A stretch of DNA of 38,833 nucleotides from Cytobacillus sp. S13-E01 (GTDB lineage: Bacteria > Bacillota > Bacilli > Bacillales > Bacillaceae_L), in NCBI RefSeq assembly GCF_029193815.1, contig NZ_JARFVC010000038.1, positions 1 through 38,833 on the forward strand. The letters run 5' to 3'. The notes under the pieces were generated by a model, which saw nothing but the letters and a program-made list of their open reading frames with translations, ran no database searches and was not told where the DNA came from. Shown here piece after piece: positions 1-7,864 of this stretch. Both the position numbers and the translations under genes were made by a program. Positions within the stretch are counted from its first letter, which is position 1. The number at the start of each line of letters is the position of its first letter.

Positions 1-398
<398 letters not shown>

Positions 399-504
399 GT
401 TCACTTGCTCATGTAAAACATTTTTTAAAACAAACATTGACGCTTGTGTTGTGTTCAGTTTTCAAAGAACTTTTTAATCATCTTCGCTCTGAAGCGACTT
501 TATT

Positions 505-533
505 AATATAACATTTACTCATTTAAGTGTCAA
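505..533 (-). promoter_or_regulatory. rRNA sigma-A promoter
   Basis: On the minus strand there is TTGACA (528-533), a 17-bp spacer and TATATT (505-510), about 110 nt upstream of the 16S start. The leader between them carries TTCTTTGAAAACTGAACA at about 455-473, a stretch typical of Bacillus rRNA leaders (boxA-type antitermination region). Confidence 0.85.
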
Positions 534-727
534 TAACTTTTCAAAAAAAGTTTTTCACTTATTTCGCTCGATCAGTTTCTCTCATCGGCGACGTATAATA
601 ATATAACATAGTGTAAAAATGATTTCAACCCCTAAAGTAAAAAAATCCAAAAGAACTAATCAAGTTACAATTAATTCATTTTAATCTTATCTTTTTAAAG
701 TTCTTCATTACTTCTTTATATTACTGA

Positions 728-763
728 CAACTCCCACAGCTAAGGCAGTGGAGTTCTGGGGTA
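728..763. repeat. possible IS200/IS605-type subterminal hairpin relic
   Basis: A short imperfect hairpin, CCAC-AGC-TAAG-GCA-GTGG (734-751), is followed by GAGTTCTGGGG. This resembles the subterminal hairpins at the ends of IS200/IS605 elements. It overlaps the stop codon and last codons of the 213-aa gene next to it. No transposase is adjacent, so at most this is a solitary relic. Confidence 0.3.
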
Positions 764-1381
764 CAGTGGATAGATAGTATCTGGCATTAATGGATAAAAA
801 CGCACCACTTCATTAAGCTTATTTATTTCATCCTGCAAACCGAGCTCTTTATATATAGATAGAAGTACAGCTATTGATCTAATCTGTGGAATATTCCTCT
901 TGCACTTTCGAAGTTCTTCTATAAGAAGTGGAAGTATATCAATATCATGTACACAATATGTAATACAGTCATCTAAAGAGGACTTATTGGTAAGCCTTAG
1001 ATGGTCATGTATTTTTATTAACCAGTTGTAAGAAGAGTGAAGCGTCAAAATATCTGGTGCATACTCAATAGATGTAAGAAGCAGCTTTTCAGCAAAATCG
1101 TATTTTGCAATTTCAATTGCCCATGCTGCACACCCTATTAGGAAAGAACTTGTATTTCTTCTCGTCCGTAATATACTTTCTTGTGTATCAACATCCATTA
1201 AATCGAAATCCGATTGTCCAAATGAGCGCTTGCAGCTATTTCTAATTATCGCCCTCTCCCCTTCACTTATAGATGCCCAAAATTCTTCTAAGTTTAATTG
1301 TTTTATTATTCCACCGTATTGATGTTGAAGCTGGACTCTTGCATCACTATTTTTTAATTTGAATAGCTTATTAATATACAT
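740..1381 (-). CDS. hypothetical protein, helical repeat-like
   Basis: A 213-aa cytoplasmic protein that I cannot assign to a named family. The start is supported by GGGGTGA 4-5 nt before ATG. The sequence is rich in predicted helices. Segments such as AEKLLLTSIEYAPDILTLHSSYN (about residues 95-118) look TPR/HEAT-like, so a helical scaffold is plausible. No catalytic motif, signal peptide or membrane segment is seen. The last residues (YPRTPLP) are encoded by a hairpin that looks like an IS end, so the native C terminus may have been replaced. It stands alone between the rRNA promoter and a long intergenic region. Confidence 0.6.
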   Translation of the reverse strand: MYINKLFKLKNSDARVQLQHQYGGIIKQLNLEEFWASISEGERAIIRNSCKRSFGQSDFDLMDVDTQESILRTRRNTSSFLIGCAAWAIEIAKYDFAEKLLLTSIEYAPDILTLHSSYNWLIKIHDHLRLTNKSSLDDCITYCVHDIDILPLLIEELRKCKRNIPQIRSIAVLLSIYKELGLQDEINKLNEVVRFYPLMPDTIYPLYPRTPLP

Positions 1382-1729
1382 TCAATCACCCCAAACTTTT
1401 GTACAAACATTTTATGTTACCAACGAGGTGTTCATACCAATCTTAGGTTACTAACAAACCGTCCAAAATAATTAAACTTTTATAATAAATAATAGGTTTT
1501 ATTCAAAAATTCGCACATAACCATCAACAGTGTAAGGTTGCTAACCACATTATAAGGCAAAATATCTAATTCTTTAGTATAAGAAACTGTCGGTTTTGTG
1601 TGGATAACTACAAAAAAATCTATTATAACTTTTACTAGATATACAAATATCAAATAGTAGAATAAGTTACATAATTACTAGATTCTACACATATATTCTT
1701 ATAACTAGACTATGAGAGAGGAAGATAGT
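1382..1729. other. intergenic, nothing recognised
   Basis: AT-rich stretch between two divergent genes. I see no ORF with a ribosome binding site, no strong hairpin and no repeat shared with the rest of the window. It must hold the promoters of both neighbours, but none is clear enough to call. Confidence 0.5.
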
Positions 1730-1918
1730 ATGGAGTTTTTAAAGGCTTTCGCTATGTTTTTATCATTGGTTATGTGCATATTTTTATTTACATATTCATA
1801 CATGGAAGGAATACGAATGAGTAATGAGGAAGGAAAAGTCCGGGGGGGTACTTTTATATTTAGTATTGTAATGGGATTGGTTTTTGCATTTACTGCAAAC
1901 ACTCTCTATTTTCAATAG
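1730..1918 (+). CDS. small two-helix membrane protein
   Basis: A 62-aa hydrophobic protein with two predicted membrane helices. Helix 1 spans about residues 4-21 and helix 2 about 44-60, joined by a polar loop (MEGIRMSNEEGKVRGG). An upstream in-frame ATG at 1712 exists, but the Shine-Dalgarno GAGAGAGGAAG (1714-1724) lies after it and points to ATG 1730. It has no recognised family and stands as a single gene with a weak hairpin downstream. Confidence 0.6.
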   Translation: MEFLKAFAMFLSLVMCIFLFTYSYMEGIRMSNEEGKVRGGTFIFSIVMGLVFAFTANTLYFQ

Positions 1919-1941
1919 AAACAAACAGTAGATAGCGAAGT

Positions 1942-1975
1942 AGACCAGTTGCTATAAAGTAGTGTTGGTCTTTTT
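1942..1975 (+). terminator. weak terminator-like hairpin
   Basis: AGACCA (1942-1947) pairs with TGGTCT (1966-1971) and is followed by TTTT; the loop is 18 nt. It lies 24 nt after the stop of the small membrane protein. The remaining intergenic DNA to 2240 shows only an imperfect inverted repeat near 2137-2171, which could end the convergent sigma-factor transcript. Confidence 0.4.
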
Positions 1976-2240
1976 GCCATTCTAATAACTTTTTATTCAT
2001 AGTAAACGTGGATTATTGTCATTCGACAAGGTTTGTAGTAGTACTCTACATTTGTGCTCACCTACCTATAACTGTTTTATTAATAATCTATAAATACTTT
2101 ATTAATCATTCCAATCTCGTTTCACTTATATCTATTAGACGGAAATGTATTTAATCTACATTCGTCTTATGCACAAAAAGCACCTGACCTTATTACAGAT
2201 CAAATGCTCTTTCTTCTATATAATATATTGGTAGCCCTAT

Positions 2241-2783
2241 TTATGCTGTTAGTTTAATGTTCTTTTTCAAAAGTAATGATTTTAATTGTTGTCTAGCTCT
2301 GTATAATCTTGTTTTAACTGTTGCTTTTTTTATATGAAGTTGATTAGCTATCTCTTCATCACGCAATCCTCTCGTGTACTTTAATAGTAAAACCTCCCTT
2401 TGCTCTGGCTTTAGGTGCTTGATTTCCGCTTGGACCTCTTCGCTAAACATCGTTATTTCAATTTCACTTTCTACAGTTATATTTCCATTTTTACAATCAA
2501 GAAGATCCAGTATCGTATCTTCAATTGGCACCAATTTTGTCCTTTTTTCTTTTCTCATTAAATCTATCGCTGTTCTGGAAGCTATTGTAGATAACCACGC
2601 TCCAATTTTCCCTGCATCTACTATCGTATCTAGCTTCTTATAGGCTTTAATAAAGGTTTCTTGTACAATATCTTCGGCTAGGAATGTATCCTTAGTGATA
2701 GAGTAAGCCGCTTTAAAAACTTTCTCATAAAACAGTCTATACATCGTATTAAAATCAGTTTCATTGAAACTTGGATTATTCAT
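2241..2783 (-). CDS. ECF-type RNA polymerase sigma factor
   Basis: A 180-aa sigma-70 family protein of extracytoplasmic-function size. Region 2 spans about residues 15-82 (YRLFYEKVFKAAYSITKD, DIVQETFIKAY, WLSTIASRTAIDLMRKEKR). Region 4 spans about 120-172 (LKPEQREVLLLKY, then the helix-turn-helix DEEIANQLHIKKATVKTRLYRAR). The start has GGAGGG 7 nt before ATG. Such factors direct RNA polymerase to stress or envelope regulons and are usually held by an anti-sigma factor encoded next to them. Here no intact anti-sigma gene follows. The only candidate is the frameshifted membrane gene about 200 bp upstream. Target promoters cannot be told from this window. Confidence 0.9.
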   Translation of the reverse strand: MNNPSFNETDFNTMYRLFYEKVFKAAYSITKDTFLAEDIVQETFIKAYKKLDTIVDAGKIGAWLSTIASRTAIDLMRKEKRTKLVPIEDTILDLLDCKNGNITVESEIEITMFSEEVQAEIKHLKPEQREVLLLKYTRGLRDEEIANQLHIKKATVKTRLYRARQQLKSLLLKKNIKLTA

Positions 2784-2984
2784 GTCTATCCCTCCAACTA
2801 GTCTCCTAAGGCGATAGTATTCTAAAGTAGAAGCTCAGTGGACATCATTCAAAGTAATCTACTATGAAGGTGAGAATATGATTTTCATCAAAGCTTCGAA
2901 TGTCAAGGAAGTCTTGATTATTATAATAAAACGCAATCATATATTCCCCTTCTAATTTCCAACTCATACTTCTAATCCTAGCTT

Positions 2985-3415
2985 CTAGTTGATTTTTAGC
3001 AGTTCTTTTAAGAGTTCTCTTTCTGTTTTAAACTTTTTATATAATTCGTCTTGAGGAATGGGAAAACGTGGGTCGTTATTAGAAAATTCTTGCTTCATAA
3101 CCACCACATAAGCTAAATCATCTGCTGTCATTCTTGCATTATCGACTTCCCCTATACTGCAGCCCAATAAAAAACAGACTTTATTGGAAACAATTGATCA
3201 AGGTCCATCGTTATTCGCCCAGCAATTAACACTAATCCCGTAATTAGAACAGGGATAAGTAAAAAGAAGACACCAAGACAAAGATAATGGTTAAATACAC
3301 ACTCTCTATTTATAGGCATGCTATGTATGAGGTCAGCTAATGGTTTTACTTGTAAAAAGCGAAATAAAAAGATTGCAAGTAAAACAGGAATGATGAGTAA
3401 GAAAAAAATTTGCAT
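2985..3415 (-). pseudogene. membrane protein gene split by an apparent frameshift
   Basis: Two overlapping reading frames appear to be one gene. The first (from ATG 3413-3415) encodes two membrane helices (about residues 3-18 and 48-65) and continues to FPIKSVFYWAAV-stop. The second frame continues from the same place as LLGCSIGEVDNARMTADDLA and ends in a charged tail (ELYKKFKTERELLKELLKIN). The switch falls at an A6 run (3169-3174 on the plus strand), so a one-base slip would join them. The second frame has only a TTG start without a Shine-Dalgarno. Alternatives are a sequencing error or programmed slippage. It lies upstream of the ECF sigma gene on the same strand and could be its membrane partner, but no anti-sigma motif is visible. 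Confidence 0.5.
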
Positions 3416-3668
3416 TTCAAATTCATATTAGAATAGACTCTCTATATACGTATAACTTGAGTTTCGCACCCTTAATAAACAGGATTTTCTAACTCATAAT
3501 CCTGCCTAAACCCTTGTTATATAAGGCTTGTCTATTATTCCATTTTAATTGCCTATGCAGCTTTTGAAATAATTGTTTACCTAAAAATGAGTCTTCAAAT
3601 AGCTCCCTTTAGAAATTGACATTCTGGGGAGTTTTTGAACTCTTTGATGTCGACCGTTCCAGAGTCTG

Positions 3669-4128
3669 CTACCTGCCGTGATCACTACTTGCAGAAGCTC
3701 CTCGAACATATCCCATAACCTTTCGGCTAAAATTTTTTTCGATCATCTCGTCTTTGACATGTTCAAATAGGCCTCCAAGTGTCTCATAATCATTGACCCT
3801 GCGAAAATAGGCAAGAAACACACAGAGGATAGAGGTGGTGGTCACATGGCTAATTTGGTTAAAATCCTGGGATTGACACTTTCCAAACTTCAGATATTGT
3901 TTGACCTCTCGAAAGAAGACTTCGTTCGTCCAACGTACCGAATATATTTCCAGCATCGCTAGAAAAGAAAATGAAGTGGCTGTGGATAGATGCAGTTTCC
4001 AATCTTTTTGATATGGAAATCGGCAGAAGTATAACTTCACTTCTCCCACACCTTATATAGTCCACAATAACCTCAAAATAACGGGTGTTTCTTTTACTAA
4101 AGGGTTCCGTTTTGAGGTACACAACGGT
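3669..4128 (-). pseudogene. IS4-family transposase, C-terminal remnant
   Basis: The C-terminal third of a DDE transposase. The frame to 4049 carries LEIYSVRWTNEVFFREVKQY, which matches the YSxRWxxEvfFkxxKq region containing the catalytic Glu of IS4 proteins, then LGKCQSQDFNQISH-like sequence. Just upstream the reading continues in another frame (VYLKTEPFSKRNTRYFEVIV), so at least one frameshift near 4050 separates the pieces. No complete DDE triad is present, so it cannot be an active transposase. Confidence 0.75.
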
Positions 4129-4141
4129 AAATTGACATTAG

Positions 4142-4171
4142 AAATGGCATACGAATCGACGTATGCCATTT
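4142..4171 (+). terminator. perfect 12-bp hairpin
   Basis: AAATGGCATACG (4142-4153), a 6-nt loop and CGTATGCCATTT (4160-4171), then TCCTTTT. It is terminator-shaped, but no gene reads into it from the left on the plus strand. It lies inside the IS relic and may belong to it. Confidence 0.4.
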
Positions 4172-4351
4172 TCCTTTTATATAGGGATTTATAATACCTC
4201 TTATAGTAAAATAAAACCATTAATGACAAAATAAAGGACAATGCTTATTGGACACTCAAAATTAAATGTCAATTGGGATGTCAATTCTTACACATTTCCA
4301 TATACATCAGAAGTCATCTCCTAAATTTAGTAACCAGTGATATAGTTAAAA

Positions 4352-4536
4352 TAAGAGGAGATTTTCCGGTTAAACTGCGTAATAAGGCTTGGTTCGGGAT
4401 ATATAAGCGGAGGTTTTCCGCTTAAGCAATGCAAAATGTTCCATTTTGACATTTTTTGTGTAAATAGTCGGAATCCTTCCGTCTATTTAAGCTATTTTAA
4501 GTGCTATTTCGTAATTAAGAGAAATTTCTCCGCTTA
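4352..4536. repeat. four-palindrome repeat block, copy A
   Basis: Four 21-bp dyads with the layout 8 bp, 5-bp gap, 8 bp, approximating TAAGCGGA-N5-TCCGCTTA. They lie at 4352-4372, 4404-4424, 4465-4485 and 4516-4536, with centres about 52, 61 and 51 bp apart. Copy 2 of the dyads is perfect; the others carry substitutions. A second block with nearly the same spacing is at 22001-22184. The rest of 4287-4825 has no ORF with a ribosome binding site. Confidence 0.7.
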
Positions 4537-4825
4537 TTTATTAAACCATGCTGATTCCCTCATCTCTTGGTTCTTGAGGGTTCGCTCTTTATTTTTATTT
4601 ATGCAATTTCATTAAAAATATATGAAAGGTAGCAACATTTTCGTGATCGATTTTTGGCTTTACTCCTATTCAAAGGTTTTAGTATGGGGGTTTAATAGGT
4701 GATGCAAGAGGAAAATAGCGTAAACTATTTGGTAGAAAATTAAAGGTTTTTTCCGATACGCCGTTGCTTGTAATTTCTCTAACGTCAAGGCTTGTCCACT
4801 GTATGTCCACGGGGACTTTGATAGC

Positions 4826-5068
4826 TTATGTAGCATGGTGAGATCCTGCTACCTTTTCAAAGACGATCCCCTTTCTGCCATTTACCTCTGTTATATCAAT
4901 AGTATTTTCCACTTCATTTATCATATCTTGAACATATGAAGTCAATGAAACCTCAAATTCTACCGTTGCATCAGATACTTTTTTTCTAAATAATTTCAGT
5001 ATTCGTTGTTCTTTATAACTAAATATTTTCACTGCTTTTCCTCGGGCAATCAGACCTAGCTTTGTCAT
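4826..5068 (-). CDS. small hypothetical protein
   Basis: An 80-aa protein of unknown function. The start chosen is the ATG at 5066-5068, which has GAAGGAAG 8 nt upstream; longer in-frame starts lack this. The N-terminal part is basic (MTKLGLIARGKAVKIFSYKEQ) and the C-terminal part acidic, with no membrane segment or metal motif. The small membrane protein gene at 5136-5300 lies 67 bp upstream on the same strand, so the two may be co-transcribed. Confidence 0.5.
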   Translation of the reverse strand: MTKLGLIARGKAVKIFSYKEQRILKLFRKKVSDATVEFEVSLTSYVQDMINEVENTIDITEVNGRKGIVFEKVAGSHHAT

Positions 5069-5135
5069 GATTACAACTTCCTTCGTGTTTAAAATTAACT
5101 TACTATATTTTAGTGCTATTTTATAGATTGTCATT

Positions 5136-5300
5136 TCAATGATTTTTATTCTTTTTACTTGCAGCCCAAAATGCTAGTAAAACTAATGGGATAAAAATAA
5201 TCCATGGCAATTGAATTGTACTTTGAGTAACAAATGCAAAAAACAACAGTACAACTACTCCAAGGATACAGTAAAGACAGCCTCTTCCAAACGTTTCCAA
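5136..5300 (-). CDS. 54-aa membrane protein with TTG start
   Basis: A short gene beginning with TTG (5298-5300) and preceded by GGGGGTGAT. It reads LETFGRGCLYCILGVVVLLF..., with two hydrophobic helices (about residues 8-24 and 31-47) and a basic tail (ASKKNKNH). The strong Shine-Dalgarno, the two-helix layout and the lysine-rich cytosolic end support a real small membrane protein. It has no family assignment. It is upstream of the 80-aa gene on the same strand. Confidence 0.55.
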   Translation of the reverse strand: METFGRGCLYCILGVVVLLFFAFVTQSTIQLPWIIFIPLVLLAFWAASKKNKNH

Positions 5301-5415
5301 TATATCACCCCCTTAGTAATCGTTATGCATATACAGAAAAATCATGTTAAGTTTATGATGAGACAAATTATATTTTTGCTAAACTAGAAATGGAGACCTA
5401 TCCCCCTAAAAACAA

Positions 5416-5640
5416 AAGCGCAGGGCGCCACGTTTAGCGACGTATGGACTGGACGGAGCCGCATGAGATAAAGGAAACAAGGGGAGAGCGATAGCGATTC
5501 GATGTTGACTTATAACGCTAGAAGCGCGCAGGTCCTGTGCGCTACGCCTTACTTGCACATCCTGTGCTTCGTCGTAAGGAGGTGAGGGAAGTCCACTAGT
5601 CGTTGGACGCTGGAGCTAGACGTAGATAGACAAAGACACG
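5416..5640. repeat. dispersed GC-rich repeat (CTAGCTCC family)
   Basis: A stretch clearly more GC-rich than its surroundings and noncoding. It holds short perfect palindromes (GCGCAGGTCCTGTGCGC at 5526-5542, flanking a central T; GCACATCCTGTGC-type at 5555-5567) and ends with GCTGGAGCTAGAC. The same ending and palindromes recur at 13358-13729, and the CTAGCTCC core recurs at 27399-27466 and 33609-33818. Confidence 0.6.
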
Positions 5641-5685
5641 AAGTTATACACAACCCTACAATTTTATAAATTCCTAAACAATTAA

Positions 5686-5721
5686 AAAGTGCAGCAAAAC
5701 ATTATGTTTTTGCTGCACTTT
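5686..5721 (-). terminator. terminator of the DUF2680-type gene
   Basis: A 14-bp perfect stem, AAAGTGCAGCAAAA (5686-5699) with its complement at 5708-5721 and an 8-nt loop. On the minus strand it is followed by TT-AATTG. It is directly downstream of the secreted protein gene. Confidence 0.8.
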
Positions 5722-5728
5722 ACATTAA

Positions 5729-6064
5729 CTAATCTTTATCATGGTCTTCACACATTTTTTCGTGGTGATGCCAGTGAGCGACATATCCATTTTCTTGTAA
5801 TTCGGCCTTGAATTTCTCTAAACGAGCCAACTTTTTCTCTGCCTTCTCAGGTGTTATCACACCATATTCAGCATATTTATTTATTATCTCCTTTTTCTTT
5901 ACGAACAGGTCATTATATAGATCTTCTAATTCTTTTTTTTGTGCCTCCGTTAGTTGTACACTCGCATCCTTATTGCCTTGCGTTTCGGCACTTACATTGA
6001 CTTGTTGTCCACCCATCAACCACGCAATACATGTAATTGATAAGCATAGAATTATCTTTTTCAT
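5729..6064 (-). CDS. secreted DUF2680/YckD-like protein
   Basis: A 111-aa exported protein. The N terminus is a signal peptide (MKKIILCLSITCIAWLMGG, cleavage probably near VSAET). The mature part is a charged helical stretch (LTEAQKKELEDLYNDLFVKKKEIINKYAEYGVITPEKAEKKLARLE) typical of the DUF2680 (YckD) family of small secreted Bacillus proteins, and the end is His-rich (HWHHHEKMCEDHDKD), which could bind metal. The start at 6064 is preferred because GGAG sits 8 nt upstream; the longer in-frame ATGs overlap it. A strong terminator follows. Function in the family is unknown. Confidence 0.75.
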   Translation of the reverse strand: MKKIILCLSITCIAWLMGGQQVNVSAETQGNKDASVQLTEAQKKELEDLYNDLFVKKKEIINKYAEYGVITPEKAEKKLARLEKFKAELQENGYVAHWHHHEKMCEDHDKD

Positions 6065-6190
6065 TTTCATCACTCCATTCAAAGTTTTAGCTCCGAATGT
6101 AGTTTTTGACAGTGATGGATAATTTATTCATAAATTTTTTACTATTTTTTTAATGAGTAAGTTTACTATTTTTTATTAGATCTATTAAGA

Positions 6191-7102
6191 CTAACTAGCG
6201 TGAACAGTTGGCAATTCTTTGCTACCTTTCTTTTTCCTTCCACTGACCGCAAATAAAGATATACCTAAAATAATAACGAATCCACCAATAACCTGTGTCC
6301 ATAGTATTGTTTCATCAAGTATAAAATAAGCTAATATGGATGCCCCAACAGGTTCAAAAAGAATACTAATTGAAATAATCGATGTGCTTACCCATTTGAG
6401 TGACCAATTAAATAATGTGTGGCCAAATAGGGTGGGAACAATAGCCAGTAGCAAGAAATAAATCCAATCACCATTATTATTTGGGAGTATTGGATACTGT
6501 AACAATACTACATATGCAAACAAAGTAACTGTACTAATTCCATACACTACGAATGTATAAGTGATCAGAGAAAGTCTTTTTCTAACAGTTTGACCGAATA
6601 ATAAATAGGCGGTTACCATGGCACATGCTACTAAAGCTAAAAAATCTCCGAACAAAGCCATCCCGCTTATTTGGAAATCACCCCAGCTAATAATGACACT
6701 TCCACCTACTCCAAGTGCTCCACTTAAGATCGCTTTATAGCTTGCTCTTTCTTGAAAAAAGAGATAGGTACCGATAAATGCAAATAGAGGCTGCAAGGTT
6801 ACTAGAACAGTTGAACTAGCAACAGATGTGTAGTTAAGTGATTCAAACCATAAAATAAAATGAAAGGCTAAAAATACTCCCGCTACAGTCGATAGAACCC
6901 AATCTCTTTTTGATATAATTTTGAGTTCGTGCCTATACTTTAGGAAGAAGATTGGTAGCATTAGTACTACTGAAAAAAACAACCGATAAAAAGCAATAAC
7001 TGGCGCAGGTGAACTTGCTAGTTTTACAAGAATCGCTGATGTAGAAACAGCTATTACCCCAACTGCGAGAACAATATATGGATTCATTCTAGGCTCGTTC
7101 AT
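6191..7102 (-). CDS. EamA/DMT-family transporter
   Basis: About 303 aa with ten hydrophobic segments arranged as two EamA domains (roughly residues 7-140 and 155-290). This is typical of drug/metabolite transporter superfamily exporters of amino acids or other small metabolites; the substrate is not predictable. Motifs include AVSTSAILVKLASSPAPVIAFYR in domain 1 and the repeat-like FGHTLFNWSLKWVSTSIISI in domain 2, near the usual position. AAGGGG lies 3 nt before ATG 7105 and 6 nt before ATG 7102; the latter is chosen. A MITE-like element sits immediately upstream, between this ribosome binding site and any outside promoter, so expression may depend on the insertion. Confidence 0.88.
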   Translation of the reverse strand: MNEPRMNPYIVLAVGVIAVSTSAILVKLASSPAPVIAFYRLFFSVVLMLPIFFLKYRHELKIISKRDWVLSTVAGVFLAFHFILWFESLNYTSVASSTVLVTLQPLFAFIGTYLFFQERASYKAILSGALGVGGSVIISWGDFQISGMALFGDFLALVACAMVTAYLLFGQTVRKRLSLITYTFVVYGISTVTLFAYVVLLQYPILPNNNGDWIYFLLLAIVPTLFGHTLFNWSLKWVSTSIISISILFEPVGASILAYFILDETILWTQVIGGFVIILGISLFAVSGRKKKGSKELPTVHAS

Positions 7103-7124
7103 CATAATCCCCTTTTTCCACTTT

Positions 7125-7396
7125 AAGAGGATGTTCAAAAGGTTCGTGAAAAACAGCTGTCATTTACTCAGAACAGGAAGTGCATTTCCGACGTTCGCAC
7201 AGGATGTGGCGGTCTTTAGTCGGAGTTCGTCACTCTGACACTTTGGTACTGACCTAAGAAATGAACTTCTGTTAAATACGTGCACGTAATGCGCACAACG
7301 CAGAAGTCCGAAACATCCTGTGCAAGTTAGGTCCCCCGTGTCTTTCGTTCCGCGAACTTCCCGGCTCTTTTTGTCCTCCCTTTTGAACAAACTCTT
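7125..7396. mobile_element. MITE-like element with 18-bp terminal inverted repeats
   Basis: The left end AAGAGGATGTTCAAAAGG (7125-7142) and the inverted right end (7379-7396, AAGAGTTTGTTCAAAAGG when reversed) match at 16 of 18 positions. The 272-bp element is more GC-rich than its surroundings and has no credible gene. Internally it carries CACAGGATGTGG and CATCCTGTGC modules like those in the repeats at 5416 and 13358. No clear target duplication was found. It is inserted just upstream of the EamA ribosome binding site. Confidence 0.55.
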
Positions 7397-7584
7397 TAAT
7401 CCTATTCCTAAATTATAATGCGAAAATACATTTTATGGGGAATTTTTTATTCTTTATTGATATTGAAGCCGTAAAAATATAAAAATGGCTTTGGAAGCAG
7501 TAGGTTGTAGTTCCATACTCGTAAAAAAAATTTTGAAGGCGGATTCATCTTTAATAAGAAATAAACATGTACTAAGAGGCGTAT

Positions 7585-7734
7585 ATGACAAAACTAAAAG
7601 ATGTAATGATTGGGTTTAAATTTCCAGATGATTACCCAACGACAGAATCAGGAAAAATTCAGCAATTCAAGCTGCAAAATCAAGTAAATAAATTTGCGCG
7701 ATTAGGTAATGCAGTTTTAAAAAAACCTCCATAA
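7585..7734 (+). pseudogene. acyl-CoA synthetase (AMP-binding) C-terminal relic
   Basis: A 49-codon frame with AAGAGG 6 nt before ATG. The stretch FKFPDDYPTTESGKIQQFKLQNQ matches the extreme C terminus of AMP-forming acyl-CoA ligases, where the pattern is YPxTxSGKIQKFKLRE and the Lys is catalytic in adenylation. Complete ligases are about 500-550 aa, so about 90 percent of the gene is absent and no ligase-like sequence is seen in the 200 bp before it. It is most likely a relic, though it could be translated as a small peptide. A good terminator follows. Confidence 0.6.
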
Positions 7735-7746
7735 AGGACACAAAAA

Positions 7747-7780
7747 CGGGAAGTGGTATAATCCCTCTTCCCGCTTTTTT
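7747..7780 (+). terminator. bidirectional terminator
   Basis: CGGGAAG (7747-7753) pairs with CTTCCCG (7767-7773) followed by C and six T; the opposite strand ends in GTTTTTG. It separates the ligase relic from the convergent MBL hydrolase gene. Confidence 0.8.
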
Positions 7781-7864
7781 AGACTCTAGCTCTAACCTTT
7801 AGGTACTGTACTGTTCTTGTGACAATTGCAGTATGATAGTATGGACAAATTAGTTTTGAGGACT

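Larger units (their letters stand above)
3614..4286 (-). mobile_element. decayed IS4-type insertion sequence
   Basis: The remnant transposase is bracketed by short matching ends: AATTGACAT at 3614-3622 and its inverse ATGTCAATT at 4278-4286. At about 670 bp it is roughly half the size of a complete IS4-group element, and the N-terminal part of the transposase is missing, so an internal deletion plus frameshifts is likely. The end assignment rests on 9 bp and is tentative. Confidence 0.45.

Noticed and set aside
4352-4536. Regularly spaced palindromes as a CRISPR array
   Set aside because: The dyads differ too much from each other, only four units exist, spacings are uneven (52/61/51), the same pattern recurs at 22001, and no cas genes are present.
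7160-7390. 76-codon minus-strand frame
   Set aside because: Lies wholly in the MITE-like element, Cys/Arg-rich with no family resemblance; GC-rich noncoding DNA often gives such frames.
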